Part shown: in pieces, positions 9,173 to 18,294 of the stretch
Layout: each line of letters begins with the position of its first letter
Numbering within the stretch: the stretch's first letter is position 1
Program-made: the position numbers and the translations under genes
Assembly (NCBI GenBank): GCA_964423575.1
Contig: CAYRFF010000005.1
Location: 1-64,000, forward strand
Source of the DNA: CAYRFF01 sp964423575
Lineage (GTDB): Bacteria; Bacteroidota; Bacteroidia; Chitinophagales; Saprospiraceae
Direction of reading: 5' to 3'
Length of the DNA: 64,000 nucleotides
The notes under the pieces: model-generated
Told to the model about the DNA's origin: nothing
The model's database searches: none
Seen by the model: only the letters and a program-made list of their open reading frames with translations

Positions 9173-10525
9173 TTATTTTTCCATTAAATAATCCGCGACA
9201 GCTTGATATGCCGGCAAAGAAGTAGCATCATTGGCAGCATTTCCTGCAATAGGATGAGAAGCTAATCTTACTATAACCATTTCTGCAGCAGGATTGATAT
9301 AAATTGCCTGTCCGTGCACACCTCTACCCATAAATGCACCATCATCATTCTCTGTAATCCACCACATATTTCGATAAGACCAGCCTTCTAATTGATCATT
9401 CCCTGATTTTGCAAAAGCATCCTTATCACCGCCTTTCATAATGTCTTCCACCGCTTCCGTAGGGATGATTTGCTCGCCATTCCACACTCCTTTATTTCGG
9501 ATTAATTCGCCAAATCGCCCCAAGTCACGCAGTCCGGCGCTGAGTCCTCCTCCTGCAAATGGAGTTCCTACACCATCCACTTGATAATAGGCGTCCTGCT
9601 CCATGCCTATTTTACTCCATATTTTCTCAGAAAGCAGATTAGTTACGGTATTTGCGGAAGCTCGGGAAATAATCCAGCCCAATGCATCCGAGTTGACAGT
9701 TTTATACCCGAATGCATCACCGTGCTCTCCCTCTTTTTGGACTTTCGTCAAATAGTCATAATATCCATCGGCACCATCGTAATCCTTGGGTTTGGGATAA
9801 GGATTTCCTGCTGCCGAATATGCCCAGATATCAGCATTGGCATCGGCATAATTTTCACTATATTTTAATCCCGTTGTCATATCCATCACCTGTCGTACAG
9901 TCGCATCGCCAAATGCAGAGTTTACCAACTCAGGTACATAATGACTTACCTGCTTATTCTCGTCCAATACTCCCTCAGCGACCAATATGGCGGCCAGGGT
10001 GCCGGTGAAAGATTTCGTCAAGGACATCACCGCGTGCACCTTGGTAGAATCTAATTCCCCAAAATAGCGCTCATAAACCACTTTTCCTCTATGCATAATC
10101 AACATTCCATCCGTGTAATTTTCCCAGAGCGAAGCTTCCCAAGTCATCGGAATGCCACTATTCCAAGGGAGAAAAGTGAGATCATCTATTTTATCATCCA
10201 GGTCGTATTCCAATGCCGATACCGGTGTTAAATTGCGCGATACATTCTGCGTAGGTAGAAATTCACGCATGTGCATTACGGACCATCTTAAGGCGGGAAA
10301 TTCAAAGAATGATCCATCACCGGCTTTCAAAACTCTATCACTAGGCGGTGGAGAGCCCTGCATCCAGTTAAAGTTCACCGGCTCACTTTCCTTCGCTGAA
10401 AGGAATTTAGAGTTCTCTTGCGCCTGAATCGGATGGGTAAATACTATCGCCAAAGTCAGGAAAACTATCTGTATAATTGAATATTTCAATGCTTTCATTT
10501 TTATATTTTTATATAGTGATTTCAT
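9173..10525 (-). CDS. Exported serine hydrolase, beta-lactamase/6-aminohexanoate-dimer hydrolase type
   Basis: A 450-residue protein of the penicillin-binding-protein-like (class C beta-lactamase/EstB/NylB) fold. The nucleophile motif Ser-Leu-Thr-Lys is at residues 168–171, and a downstream Tyr-x-x-x-Asn-Ser region (GYKTVNSDALGW) supplies the second catalytic element. An N-terminal hydrophobic segment ending in a QAQ cleavage-like site predicts export. Homologues hydrolyse esters, amides or lactams; a true antibiotic-resistance role should not be assumed. Its ATG follows immediately after the stop of the upstream membrane-protein gene, so the two are translationally adjacent. A second in-frame ATG at 10498 fits the signal peptide equally well. 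Confidence 0.87.
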   Translation of the reverse strand: MKSLYKNIKMKALKYSIIQIVFLTLAIVFTHPIQAQENSKFLSAKESEPVNFNWMQGSPPPSDRVLKAGDGSFFEFPALRWSVMHMREFLPTQNVSRNLTPVSALEYDLDDKIDDLTFLPWNSGIPMTWEASLWENYTDGMLIMHRGKVVYERYFGELDSTKVHAVMSLTKSFTGTLAAILVAEGVLDENKQVSHYVPELVNSAFGDATVRQVMDMTTGLKYSENYADANADIWAYSAAGNPYPKPKDYDGADGYYDYLTKVQKEGEHGDAFGYKTVNSDALGWIISRASANTVTNLLSEKIWSKIGMEQDAYYQVDGVGTPFAGGGLSAGLRDLGRFGELIRNKGVWNGEQIIPTEAVEDIMKGGDKDAFAKSGNDQLEGWSYRNMWWITENDDGAFMGRGVHGQAIYINPAAEMVIVRLASHPIAGNAANDATSLPAYQAVADYLMEK

Positions 10526-10975
10526 TTACGCTCTGCTTACAACGCTATTCTTTAAGGTGAGATAATTAACCACTCCTGAGACAATTCCCGCAATAATTCC
10601 GATAATAATCAGGGCAGTAATAAGGGATACTTCAACAGTGCCTACATAGTTCTGCCATAAAACGGACAATGATGTCAACACGCCAAAGGTAAAGAAACCG
10701 TGTTTTAAACTGAGTCCAAAAGTATGAGGAAAGAATTTTTTCTTTTCTCCTTTAATACCAAAGTAACCAACCAATGTAAGAATGACTGCCAGTGTAATTG
10801 ATAAGCTTACTGCCGTCCCTAATACTGTCTGGTCATTATTGGTTATCGAATCCACAGAAATTGGAATCCTACTGAGTTCTTTGAGGAAGAAATACTGGAT
10901 TCCACCATTGATAATCGCATTGATAATTCCTGAAATTATAGCGCCTTTCAGAAGTCCTTGCTGTGTTGAGTTCAT
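10526..10975 (-). CDS. Unknown four-helix membrane protein
   Basis: A 149-residue protein with about four transmembrane helices (roughly residues 10–30, 52–73, 88–108 and 116–140) and a Lys-rich cytoplasmic loop (GEKKK) in the middle. No known family recognised. Its stop codon directly abuts the start of the serine hydrolase gene, and it lies 51 bp after the SDR, so the three genes very likely form one transcript. Confidence 0.75.
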   Translation of the reverse strand: MNSTQQGLLKGAIISGIINAIINGGIQYFFLKELSRIPISVDSITNNDQTVLGTAVSLSITLAVILTLVGYFGIKGEKKKFFPHTFGLSLKHGFFTFGVLTSLSVLWQNYVGTVEVSLITALIIIGIIAGIVSGVVNYLTLKNSVVSRA

Positions 10976-11026
10976 TTTCTTTCTAATTTTTATAGTGGTT
11001 ACAAATTAAGTAGTAGTGCTCTGAGT

Positions 11027-11800
11027 TTAGTCCAGTGTCTGCACTCCTCCTCCATTGACAAAAATCGTTTGACCACTAACCCATTCAGAAACAGGTGCGG
11101 CAAAGTATAATATCGCACCGGCGATATCCTCCGGCCTTCCCAGCCTTTTAATCGGTGTATGTGCCAGCATTTTCTCTTCCAGTTCCGGCGTTATGACAGA
11201 TTCCAGTGCAGCGGTCCGCGTTGCTCCCGGCCCTACTGCATTGATACGGACTTCAGGACCGAAATCATGGGCTAGATTGGCGATAGAGTGATTAACGGCT
11301 GCCTTGGAGCCGGAATAGGCACTCATATTTGGGCTTTTATTGATACTCGACATAGAAGTGGTATAAATTATAGAACCATAGCCGGCCTCTTTCATATATG
11401 GCACGCAGAGCTGACTTAGTCGCCATCCACTGAATACATTCATTTCATAAACTCTACGGATTTCATCAACAGTAATTTCAAACGGGTTCTCTCGACCACC
11501 TCCACCTCCACCGGCATTATTAACCAGTATATGGATTCCCCCAAATTCCTTAATAGCCGTTTCAGTAAGATTCACCAAGTCATCATCTATCAAGACATTG
11601 CATTGCACAGCAATAGCATTGGCACCTGATTTACGAAGTTCCTCGGCAGTGCGTTCAGCAGCCTCAATATTATAGTCGCCTATGACAATATTTGCACCGG
11701 CATTGGCAAGCATTTCACAAGTAGCTTTCCCGATTCCATTGGCGCCACCGGTAACGATAGCTGTTTTTCCGCTCAAGGCAAATAAATTCTCAAAATTCAT
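11027..11800 (-). CDS. Short-chain dehydrogenase/reductase
   Basis: Classical SDR of about 257 residues. The cofactor motif TGGANGIG is at residues 17–24. NNAG is followed by an unusual run of glycines (NNAGGGGGGRENP). A Ser…Tyr-x-x-x-Lys active site (SAYSGSK) is present, and the C-terminal GQTIFVNGGG motif completes the fold. The general type is 7-alpha-hydroxysteroid dehydrogenase/FabG-like. An in-frame ATG at 11836 would add 12 basic residues outside the fold; the shorter start is chosen but not proven. It is the first gene of the minus-strand operon with the membrane protein, serine hydrolase and AraC regulator. Confidence 0.9.
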   Translation of the reverse strand: MNFENLFALSGKTAIVTGGANGIGKATCEMLANAGANIVIGDYNIEAAERTAEELRKSGANAIAVQCNVLIDDDLVNLTETAIKEFGGIHILVNNAGGGGGGRENPFEITVDEIRRVYEMNVFSGWRLSQLCVPYMKEAGYGSIIYTTSMSSINKSPNMSAYSGSKAAVNHSIANLAHDFGPEVRINAVGPGATRTAALESVITPELEEKMLAHTPIKRLGRPEDIAGAILYFAAPVSEWVSGQTIFVNGGGVQTLD

Positions 11801-11978
11801 CTTTCTATTCTTTAAATTATTCTTAATCATTTTCACAATGCAAAGATATCAGTGAAGAAGCTATACAGTTTACCCCTATTTCCCCATTCCTTGACCGGAA
11901 TTCCACTTTTTAAAGTAAAAGAGGAATCTTACTGTTGATTTATAGTCTTTCTTGAAGAGCGATTATCAGATTTGTCAA

Positions 11979-12059
11979 TCAGAACATGAATAATGCGGAT
12001 CTGAGGAATACAAATCACCACGAATGAAATCTGAGTTTAATTCATGTTACGAGGCAATT
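11979..12059. repeat. Degenerate ~75-bp direct repeat, right copy
   Basis: Same orientation as the copy at 8081–8157, with the conserved end 'tgttacgaggcaatt'. Most of the 375-bp intergenic region 11801–12175 is made of this repeat plus the ParD operator; no other gene is visible there. Confidence 0.5.
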
Positions 12060-12129
12060 GCCGAAGTATTCGTTTTATCTGTGTTCTATAATATAAATTT
12101 CAAACAACAGTAAAATCTTTTGCAATTTT

Positions 12130-12144
12130 TACCAATTTTTGGTA
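12130..12144. promoter_or_regulatory. Operator dyad TACCAA-TTT-TTGGTA
   Basis: A perfect 6-bp inverted repeat with a 3-bp spacer, 31 bp before the ParD start codon. Ribbon-helix-helix antitoxins usually bind palindromes overlapping their own promoter, so this is the likely autoregulatory site. Confidence 0.6.
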
Positions 12145-12175
12145 ATTTTACTTGTGAATTAAAATAATTAAAGTC

Positions 12176-12427
12176 ATGGCACAAAATACATCTGTTGCTT
12201 TAGGTGATTACTTTCATGAATTTGTACGTGATCAAGTTTCATCCGGTCGTTATAAAAACATCAGTGAAGTTATTCGAGCAGGTTTAAGATTGCTTGAAGA
12301 GCATGAAAACAAAGTAAAGGCATTACGAGAAGCAATTCAGGAGGGATTGGACAGTGGCATTGTAGAAGACTTTAATTTTGAAGAACACCTAGCAGAATTA
12401 AAAGCCAGAACTATTAAAAATAGCTAA
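12176..12427 (+). CDS. ParD-like ribbon-helix-helix antitoxin, no toxin beside it
   Basis: An 83-residue protein of the ParD/CopG type. The N-terminal SVALGDYFHEFV strand and the helix pair around SGRYKNISEVIRAGLRLLEE form the RHH DNA-binding fold, and the acidic C-terminal part (DFNFEEHLAELKA) is the region that normally wraps the ParE toxin. No ParE or other RelE-fold gene follows: 66 bp later comes the stop of a minus-strand amidase. It is therefore an orphan antitoxin, either a relic of a lost module, a trans-acting partner of a toxin elsewhere, or a repressor. The dyad upstream supports retained DNA binding. Confidence 0.87.
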   Translation: MAQNTSVALGDYFHEFVRDQVSSGRYKNISEVIRAGLRLLEEHENKVKALREAIQEGLDSGIVEDFNFEEHLAELKARTIKNS

Positions 12428-12492
12428 AGCTATCTTTAAGTATTAATGATAGTAAGTACATTTTTTTACAACTTATGTTACACGATTAACCC

Positions 12493-14076
12493 CTACTCCC
12501 CTTTCAAAAACTGAGGTACAATTCGTTGCGGGTTTTTACTTTCAAATCCATAAGCAATTTCAAGGAGGGTTGCTTCACTCCATGCTCTGCCATAAAAAGA
12601 AACACCTACCGGCAATCCATCCACATTGCCCATCGGCAACGAAATAATTGGATAACCTGCTTGTGCTGAAGGTGATGAAGTACCAAATTGATAATTATCT
12701 CCATTAACAAGATCCGTTTTCCAGGCAGGATTACTTGTCGGTGCCATTATAGCATCAAGATTGTGCAGATTCATCACTTTATCAATGCCGTTTTCCCGTG
12801 AATCGCGCTGCATGAGAGCAAGAGCTTCTTTATATGCAGGTTCGTTTAAATCTCCTTTCTCTAATGCCATTTCAAGATAGAGTTGATTGTAATATTTCAG
12901 TTCGATGGAATCCTTTTTATTAAAGGCAATCAATTCTTCTATGCTTTTAATCGCGGCATCCGGTCCAAGGGAAGCAAAGTAATTATTCAGGCCTTCTTTA
13001 TATTCGTATAGCATTACAGTTATTTCATTAGCAGATGCTGCCGGCCCTGTTACGGAACTGAGTTCAATTACATCTGCTCCTTCTCTTTTAAGAAAAGCCA
13101 CTGTCTGCTTCATCACACTATCCACCTTAAAGTTAATGCCGGACACACCGATATAAAATCCGATTCTTTTCCCTTTTAAGCCATCCGGATTGAGGAATTG
13201 AGTATAGTCATCATAGATTTTGCCTTCAGCTGCTAATGTCTTTTCATCCAGAGGATCAACTCCGGCGACAGCAGCCAGGCAAATGGCCACATCGCTCACT
13301 GAACGTCCCATCGGCCCGGGAGAATCCATACTTCCTGCAATCGGAATTACACCACGACGGCTAATCAGTCCTACAGTGGGTTTTATACCTACAATACCAT
13401 TGGCATGAGAAGGACAAACGATGGAACCATCTGTTTCGGTGCCGATTGTCAACATAGCCAAATTAGCGGAAATTGCTGCTCCTGATCCCGAACTGGAACC
13501 GCATGGATTACGCGTTAAATCATAGGGATTTTTCGTTTGTCCGATAAGCCCGCCCCATCCACTACTTGATTGAGTGCCACGGAAATTAGCCCATTCACTC
13601 AGGCTTGCCTTTCCTAATATCACTGCACCTGCCTCGCGTAATCTTTTTGCTACTTCGCTGTCTTGCAAGGGATATGATTCTGCCAATGCACGCGAGCCGG
13701 CTGTAGTAGGCATACCGTCATGTGTATCTATATTATCTTTCAGTAAAACGGTAATCCCATGTAAAGCACCTCTTGTCTTACCCTCTTTCAATTCCTTGTC
13801 CAGTTGTTTTGCGATTTTAATGGCATCCGGATTTACAGTTATGATGGAGTTCAGTTCTGGTCCGTTTTTATCAATTGCTTCGACACGATCCAAATAGGCA
13901 CGTACTACTTCTTCAACAGTGAATTCTCCTTTATTAAAACCTTCCTGCATCTGTTCGACGCTGTATTCCAGGAAACTGAAATCGTTGTAATCTGTAGTCT
14001 TCTTATTCTGCTTAAAAGCAAAAAGGAATATCAGTGCAGTTGCGATACTTAGAAAAATTGAAAGGTATCTTTTCAT
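12493..14076 (-). CDS. Exported amidase (amidase-signature family)
   Basis: A 527-residue amidase-signature enzyme related to GatA. The catalytic Lys113 lies in LLKDNI. The Gly/Ser-rich loop GSSSGSG is at 193–199 and contains the cis-serine, and the nucleophile Ser218 sits in TDGSIVCPS. An N-terminal hydrophobic helix (about residues 5–20) suggests export or membrane anchoring, which rules out the tRNA amidotransferase role of cytosolic GatA. Such enzymes hydrolyse carboxylic amides; the substrate is unknown. The gene is convergent with the ParD gene and appears to be transcribed alone. Confidence 0.9.
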   Translation of the reverse strand: MKRYLSIFLSIATALIFLFAFKQNKKTTDYNDFSFLEYSVEQMQEGFNKGEFTVEEVVRAYLDRVEAIDKNGPELNSIITVNPDAIKIAKQLDKELKEGKTRGALHGITVLLKDNIDTHDGMPTTAGSRALAESYPLQDSEVAKRLREAGAVILGKASLSEWANFRGTQSSSGWGGLIGQTKNPYDLTRNPCGSSSGSGAAISANLAMLTIGTETDGSIVCPSHANGIVGIKPTVGLISRRGVIPIAGSMDSPGPMGRSVSDVAICLAAVAGVDPLDEKTLAAEGKIYDDYTQFLNPDGLKGKRIGFYIGVSGINFKVDSVMKQTVAFLKREGADVIELSSVTGPAASANEITVMLYEYKEGLNNYFASLGPDAAIKSIEELIAFNKKDSIELKYYNQLYLEMALEKGDLNEPAYKEALALMQRDSRENGIDKVMNLHNLDAIMAPTSNPAWKTDLVNGDNYQFGTSSPSAQAGYPIISLPMGNVDGLPVGVSFYGRAWSEATLLEIAYGFESKNPQRIVPQFLKGE

Positions 14077-14375
14077 GGATTTTTTCTTTTAAAGATAGGG
14101 ATTTTTACAAATAAGGAATTACAAATCGAATAAATGAAGTTCAATTCCTTTTCATAAATTCGATATAAAGGTTTCAATTCATAAGTGATAGTTTCTACTC
14201 ATATAAATACTGCAACCAAAATCTATAATACTCCAAGCTTAAAACTTTTTCAGCGTTATTGAAAGACTAAGCTGCTATATGTGTATTGATTTATCTTCTT
14301 TTGCTTTAGATATTTCACTAAGATTTGCAAAATATTTAATACCTTACTAAAACTAAATAGAAAACACATCTTCTT

Positions 14376-15263
14376 ATGGCTAAAAAGATTTGGTATAGTA
14401 CTCCTTTAAAATATTATTGGGAAGAAGTATATGGTACTCAAAAGAAATTTACACCAGAGTTCTCTGATATTGACATTTTTAACATTTTAAGACAAAATCT
14501 CATTTCACGTCCATATAGAGCAGGGGAAACTAGGGAATACAGAGACCTAATTATATCAGGAATAGAATTGTGGAAAGAGGATATGATGGGTGAATTTTTA
14601 CATATATTTTTTCTGGAAAAACATTTACGAGATTTTCTTGAAGAAACACCTTTATCAGATTTAGACGGTATAAGAGAGTACCTGTATCAAAATGGTCAAA
14701 ACAAAACCTTAGAATATTTCATAACAAAAAAACAAGAAAAATGCGTAGTATATAACTATGGTTTACATATTCCGTATGAAAAGGAAGGCTATGCTTTTTC
14801 ACTTACGTTAATGGAAGATAATTCAATTGAGCTCTATTGGTGTCAAGGGAATAAAAATGGAAGAGTTTCAGATAAATTCTACAAAGACTTAATTGATAGA
14901 AAAGATAAAAGGTCACGTACATTATCAAAGATGTATAGACTTGCAATTAACACGATAACGTACATGAATTGCTTCCCGGAGTGCGTGACAGAAGGTGTTC
15001 CAAAAAACACAAAAGATAAAGGTAAAAGTAGGTCTAATCAGAATATAATTTTCCAAACTTCAGAAAAAGTAATTGAGTCAGAAATAACCGCGAGATCTAA
15101 AAGGCCTCATTTTAGAAAGGGCTTTTTTAGAGTATTAAGATCAGATTATTTTACTCACAAAAAGGGACAAATTATATACGTGAATGAAACCATGGTAAGA
15201 GGAAAAGCAAAAACAGTTTCCACTTCAGAAGAAATTGGAGAATTTAAAAGTGGTACTAAATAA
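14376..15263 (+). CDS. Unknown AT-rich protein with phage-like basic C-terminal motif
   Basis: A 295-residue soluble protein rich in Lys, Tyr and Glu, with AT-rich codons compared with its neighbours. No recognised domain covers the body. The last ~50 residues contain RPHFRKGFFRVLRSD and then a conserved-looking GQIIYVNETMVRG. This resembles the short R-x-H-x-R-x-G tail seen at the end of many phage- or plasmid-borne proteins, including relatives of AcrVA2, but the similarity is from memory and weak. It is 9 bp before a TonB-domain gene, so they may share a transcript, though the products look unrelated. Possible recent acquisition. Confidence 0.7.
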   Translation: MAKKIWYSTPLKYYWEEVYGTQKKFTPEFSDIDIFNILRQNLISRPYRAGETREYRDLIISGIELWKEDMMGEFLHIFFLEKHLRDFLEETPLSDLDGIREYLYQNGQNKTLEYFITKKQEKCVVYNYGLHIPYEKEGYAFSLTLMEDNSIELYWCQGNKNGRVSDKFYKDLIDRKDKRSRTLSKMYRLAINTITYMNCFPECVTEGVPKNTKDKGKSRSNQNIIFQTSEKVIESEITARSKRPHFRKGFFRVLRSDYFTHKKGQIIYVNETMVRGKAKTVSTSEEIGEFKSGTK

Positions 15264-15272
15264 AATCATAAT

Positions 15273-16154
15273 ATGAAATACACTATTTTAATAATAAGCC
15301 TGTTATTCTCATTTGCTTACGCAAATGGGCAACCCTGCGAAGAGTGGTATGAAGACAAACTGGAACCTTCTTCAGAGCTAATAGACTGTGGTGGAAATTT
15401 CACAATAGAAAGGTTAAAGAGAGATTCATTTATTTATAAAAGGTATTACCCGGAAACTAAGCAGATTACTCATATATCAACATACACATCAGCTAAACTC
15501 AGGAAGTTAAATGGTCCCTATGAAGATAGATGGGATGATGGAACTTTGGTTAATGCTGGATTTTATTCAAAAAATAAAAAAACAGGGCACTGGGTAGAGG
15601 ATACTGAAGTTGGGTCATATATGAAAGGGAAACGCCATGGAGAATGGAAATGCTATACCAAAGACAGCCTGTTAATTCAAATTCACAACTATGAAAATGG
15701 CATACTCCAAGGAGAACAAATCAATTTCGATACTCTTGGTAATATTATCATAAAAGTAGAATATAATAAGGGGAATTTAATAAGAACTATAACTGACTCC
15801 AGGGAAGTTTATGATTATGAGCTTCCTAGATTTCCCGGTTGTGAAGACTTAAATTTACCTCCTGACGAGCTCGCAAGTTGTGCCGAAAGGGAATTTTTAC
15901 AATACATTTATGGCAACTTAAAATATCCCGAAAAAGCACGAGAATTAAACATTGAAGGAAAAGCATATGTGCAGTTTACTATAGATACTGATGGGTATAT
16001 CACAGATATTGAGGTACTTAATGGAGTATCGAAAGATATAGAGAATGAAGTTTTGTCATTAATAAATAAATCACCCAAGTGGAGACCGGGAACTCAAAAT
16101 GGGATTCCGGTTAATGTTAGATTCAATTTACCCGTGGTCTTTAGAATAGATTAG
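15273..16154 (+). CDS. Exported protein with MORN-like repeats and TonB C-terminal domain
   Basis: 293 residues: an N-terminal signal peptide ending AYANG, a middle region with Tyr/Gly-rich MORN/YwqK-like repeats (for example GHWVEDTEVGSYMKGKRHGEW), and a C-terminal TonB domain (about residues 195–290). The TonB part shows the usual YPEKARE…GKAYVQFTID, WRPGTQNG and a final hydrophobic strand. There is no cytoplasmic N-terminal helix like that of ordinary TonB, so it is probably periplasmic and not a full energy transducer. Such fusions are common in Bacteroidota and their role is unclear. Confidence 0.8.
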   Translation: MKYTILIISLLFSFAYANGQPCEEWYEDKLEPSSELIDCGGNFTIERLKRDSFIYKRYYPETKQITHISTYTSAKLRKLNGPYEDRWDDGTLVNAGFYSKNKKTGHWVEDTEVGSYMKGKRHGEWKCYTKDSLLIQIHNYENGILQGEQINFDTLGNIIIKVEYNKGNLIRTITDSREVYDYELPRFPGCEDLNLPPDELASCAEREFLQYIYGNLKYPEKARELNIEGKAYVQFTIDTDGYITDIEVLNGVSKDIENEVLSLINKSPKWRPGTQNGIPVNVRFNLPVVFRID

Positions 16155-16546
16155 GAAGGATAAGTTAAAAAATATTTAAATTCTGACATGGTAATTAGTC
16201 TTCCGATAAACCAAATACGCCTTTTCAACTATTTTCATTATATTTACTTGTTGACATGTAAATAACATTTGACGAAAGTCCTAACTCAGAATAACGTCGC
16301 TAGGTGAGTATAAACTTTCTCCTTATTAAGTCTATTTCTTGGGGTTAGTTCTTTTGCTTATGCAAATTTTTTAAACTGCGTTTAGCTGCTATTTCCTACT
16401 TTTCAATGTAAGGATTCGTCAGAATTCTAACATTATTGTAAAAATGGATACCTATCTCTTCTTAACCTCATATTTTACTAACTATAAAATCTCAAAACTG
16501 TTAAATCGATGAATTATAATTTGTTTAAAAATAAATCAATAATCAA
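16155..16546. other. Intergenic region, possible signal-peptide relic
   Basis: 392 bp without an intact gene. Around 16313–16380 one frame reads like a signal peptide (TFSLLSLFLGVSSFAYANF) and then stops; it resembles the signal region of the preceding TonB-domain protein, including a gcttatgcaaat stretch. It has no start codon. I see no terminator here. Confidence 0.3.
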
Positions 16547-18058
16547 ATGAAGAATTATGTTTCATCTCTTGAACCAGAGTCATATTGGCTCAAAACCGGA
16601 CACAGAACGACTTACCCAAAATTGGAAGATAATACTGATACCGAGATTGCAATAGTTGGTGCAGGAATTGGCGGTATCCTTACAGCCTGGCACTTAATTA
16701 ATCAGGGTAAAAATGTGGCTCTGTTTGAAAGATTCAGAATCCTCAATGGAACTACCGGAAATACTACCTCAAAATTATCGGCTCAACATGGCTTGAATTA
16801 TGCCAAACTCATCGAACGATACGGCGAGAAAACCGCCAAGTTGTATTATGAGGCTAATATGGCTGGCATCAATGAGATCAAAGCTATAGCAAAAGAACTG
16901 AACCTGGAGGAATTCGTGGAAGAAGAAAATATTTATGCCTACACCACCCTACCTGAAAGAGTTCCTTCTTTCAAAAAAGAAATCGAAGCATACAATAAAT
17001 TGGGAATTGATGGCGAATATCTCACCGAAAGTCCTTTGGGCTATAAAGTGGAAGCTTCTGTAGTAATGTATCATCAAGGAATCTTTCATCCTGTAGAATT
17101 TCTAAACGGGGTTTTGGCAGCGGCACAGAAAAAAGGCTTGAAGGTTTATGAAAATACGGTTGTTACTGAAATGGAAAGGAAATCGGATAACGATATTCTC
17201 CTAAAGACAAAGGATGGCTGTGAGATAAATTGTAATCAATTGGTTTTGACTACTCACTATCCTATTTTCGAAAAGGATGCTTATTATGATATGTTGATGG
17301 CCAGGACTACACACGCAATGGCATACAAGACAGACAAAAAACTGTTTGATGGCGCTCATATTGCCTATGATACACCGTCAGTTACGCTTAGAACTATGGA
17401 ATATTACGGTGATCATTATTTATTGATTGGTGGGCAAAGTCACATGAGTGGCGACGGTTTTTCAGATGAAGAACGCTATGAGAAAATCGATGAACTAGCT
17501 CACAAGTACTTCAGTGTCGGAAAACCTGTTTTTAAATGGTTAACTCATGATCTGATGTCACCTGATCATATACCTTTGATAGGACATCTTTATCCTGACT
17601 ATAAAAATGTTTACACCATTACCGGACTCAATGCTTGGGGACTGGCTAATTCATCTGCAGGCGCAGTGATGATCTGCGATATGATATGCGGTAAGGAAAA
17701 CTCGTATGTGCTTATGTATAATCCGCACAGGGAAATGAAGTCAATTCCATCCGATAAAGAAAAAGAAAAAAGCAGTAGTAAAGTCTCTGCGATAAATCAG
17801 ATAAAGGTCGCGGATTTGAAACCGGATCAGCAGACAATTATAGATCATGAAGGAAAACGTACCGGGGTTTATAAAGACAAAAACGGGAAGATTTATTATT
17901 ATGATTTAGCTTGTACCCACATGGGATGCGGCTTAGGTTTAAACGACGGAGACAAAACCTGGGATTGTCCTTGTCACGGTTCGAGATTTGACAAATTCGG
18001 AAAAGTTATCTTCGGGCCCGCGATAAAGGATTTACCAAAGGTGAATATTTCTAAATAA
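16547..18058 (+). CDS. FAD-dependent oxidoreductase fused to a Rieske [2Fe-2S] domain
   Basis: 503 residues in two modules. The N-terminal DAO-type flavoprotein carries the dinucleotide motif AIVGAGIGGI near residue 36. The C-terminal Rieske domain has cluster ligands Cys456 and His458 (CTH) and Cys474 and His477 (CPCH). A charged linker (KEKEKSSSK) separates the modules. This architecture is widespread but poorly characterised; electrons probably pass between flavin and cluster within the polypeptide during oxidation of an amine or amino acid. No twin-arginine or Sec signal is visible, so it is likely cytosolic. A terminator-like hairpin follows at 18089. Confidence 0.92.
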   Translation: MKNYVSSLEPESYWLKTGHRTTYPKLEDNTDTEIAIVGAGIGGILTAWHLINQGKNVALFERFRILNGTTGNTTSKLSAQHGLNYAKLIERYGEKTAKLYYEANMAGINEIKAIAKELNLEEFVEEENIYAYTTLPERVPSFKKEIEAYNKLGIDGEYLTESPLGYKVEASVVMYHQGIFHPVEFLNGVLAAAQKKGLKVYENTVVTEMERKSDNDILLKTKDGCEINCNQLVLTTHYPIFEKDAYYDMLMARTTHAMAYKTDKKLFDGAHIAYDTPSVTLRTMEYYGDHYLLIGGQSHMSGDGFSDEERYEKIDELAHKYFSVGKPVFKWLTHDLMSPDHIPLIGHLYPDYKNVYTITGLNAWGLANSSAGAVMICDMICGKENSYVLMYNPHREMKSIPSDKEKEKSSSKVSAINQIKVADLKPDQQTIIDHEGKRTGVYKDKNGKIYYYDLACTHMGCGLGLNDGDKTWDCPCHGSRFDKFGKVIFGPAIKDLPKVNISK

Positions 18059-18088
18059 TTTCAATTCATTTAAATTGAATATTTAATT

Positions 18089-18129
18089 AAAGACAATCCC
18101 AGGTTTTACTGCTTGAGCTTGTCTTTTTT
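18089..18129 (+). terminator. Probable Rho-independent terminator
   Basis: AAAGACAA pairs with TTGTCTTT across a 22-base loop that itself can form a small GCT/AGC stem, and is followed by a T run. It lies 31 bp after the Rieske-fusion gene. Confidence 0.6.
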
Positions 18130-18294
18130 ATATTTTCTAAAAGTAGAGCGTCAAAGTAATCCCAAGAATTTACCTTAATTTCAGCACTTCTCCTCTACAA
18201 CCTATTTCTAAAAGTAAAAGCATTATCTTAGCAATTGGGCATGTAAGTAAAACACCGTTCATAAGTGAATTAAAACGCAGCAGAATCTCAATCT

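Noticed and set aside
9173..10525. Antibiotic-resistance beta-lactamase
   Set aside because: The SxxK hydrolase fold is shared by many esterases and amidases; resemblance to NylB/EstB types and operon context do not support a resistance call.
12428..12492. Possible ParE toxin after the antitoxin
   Set aside because: Only 65 bp remain before the amidase stop, with no open frame long enough.
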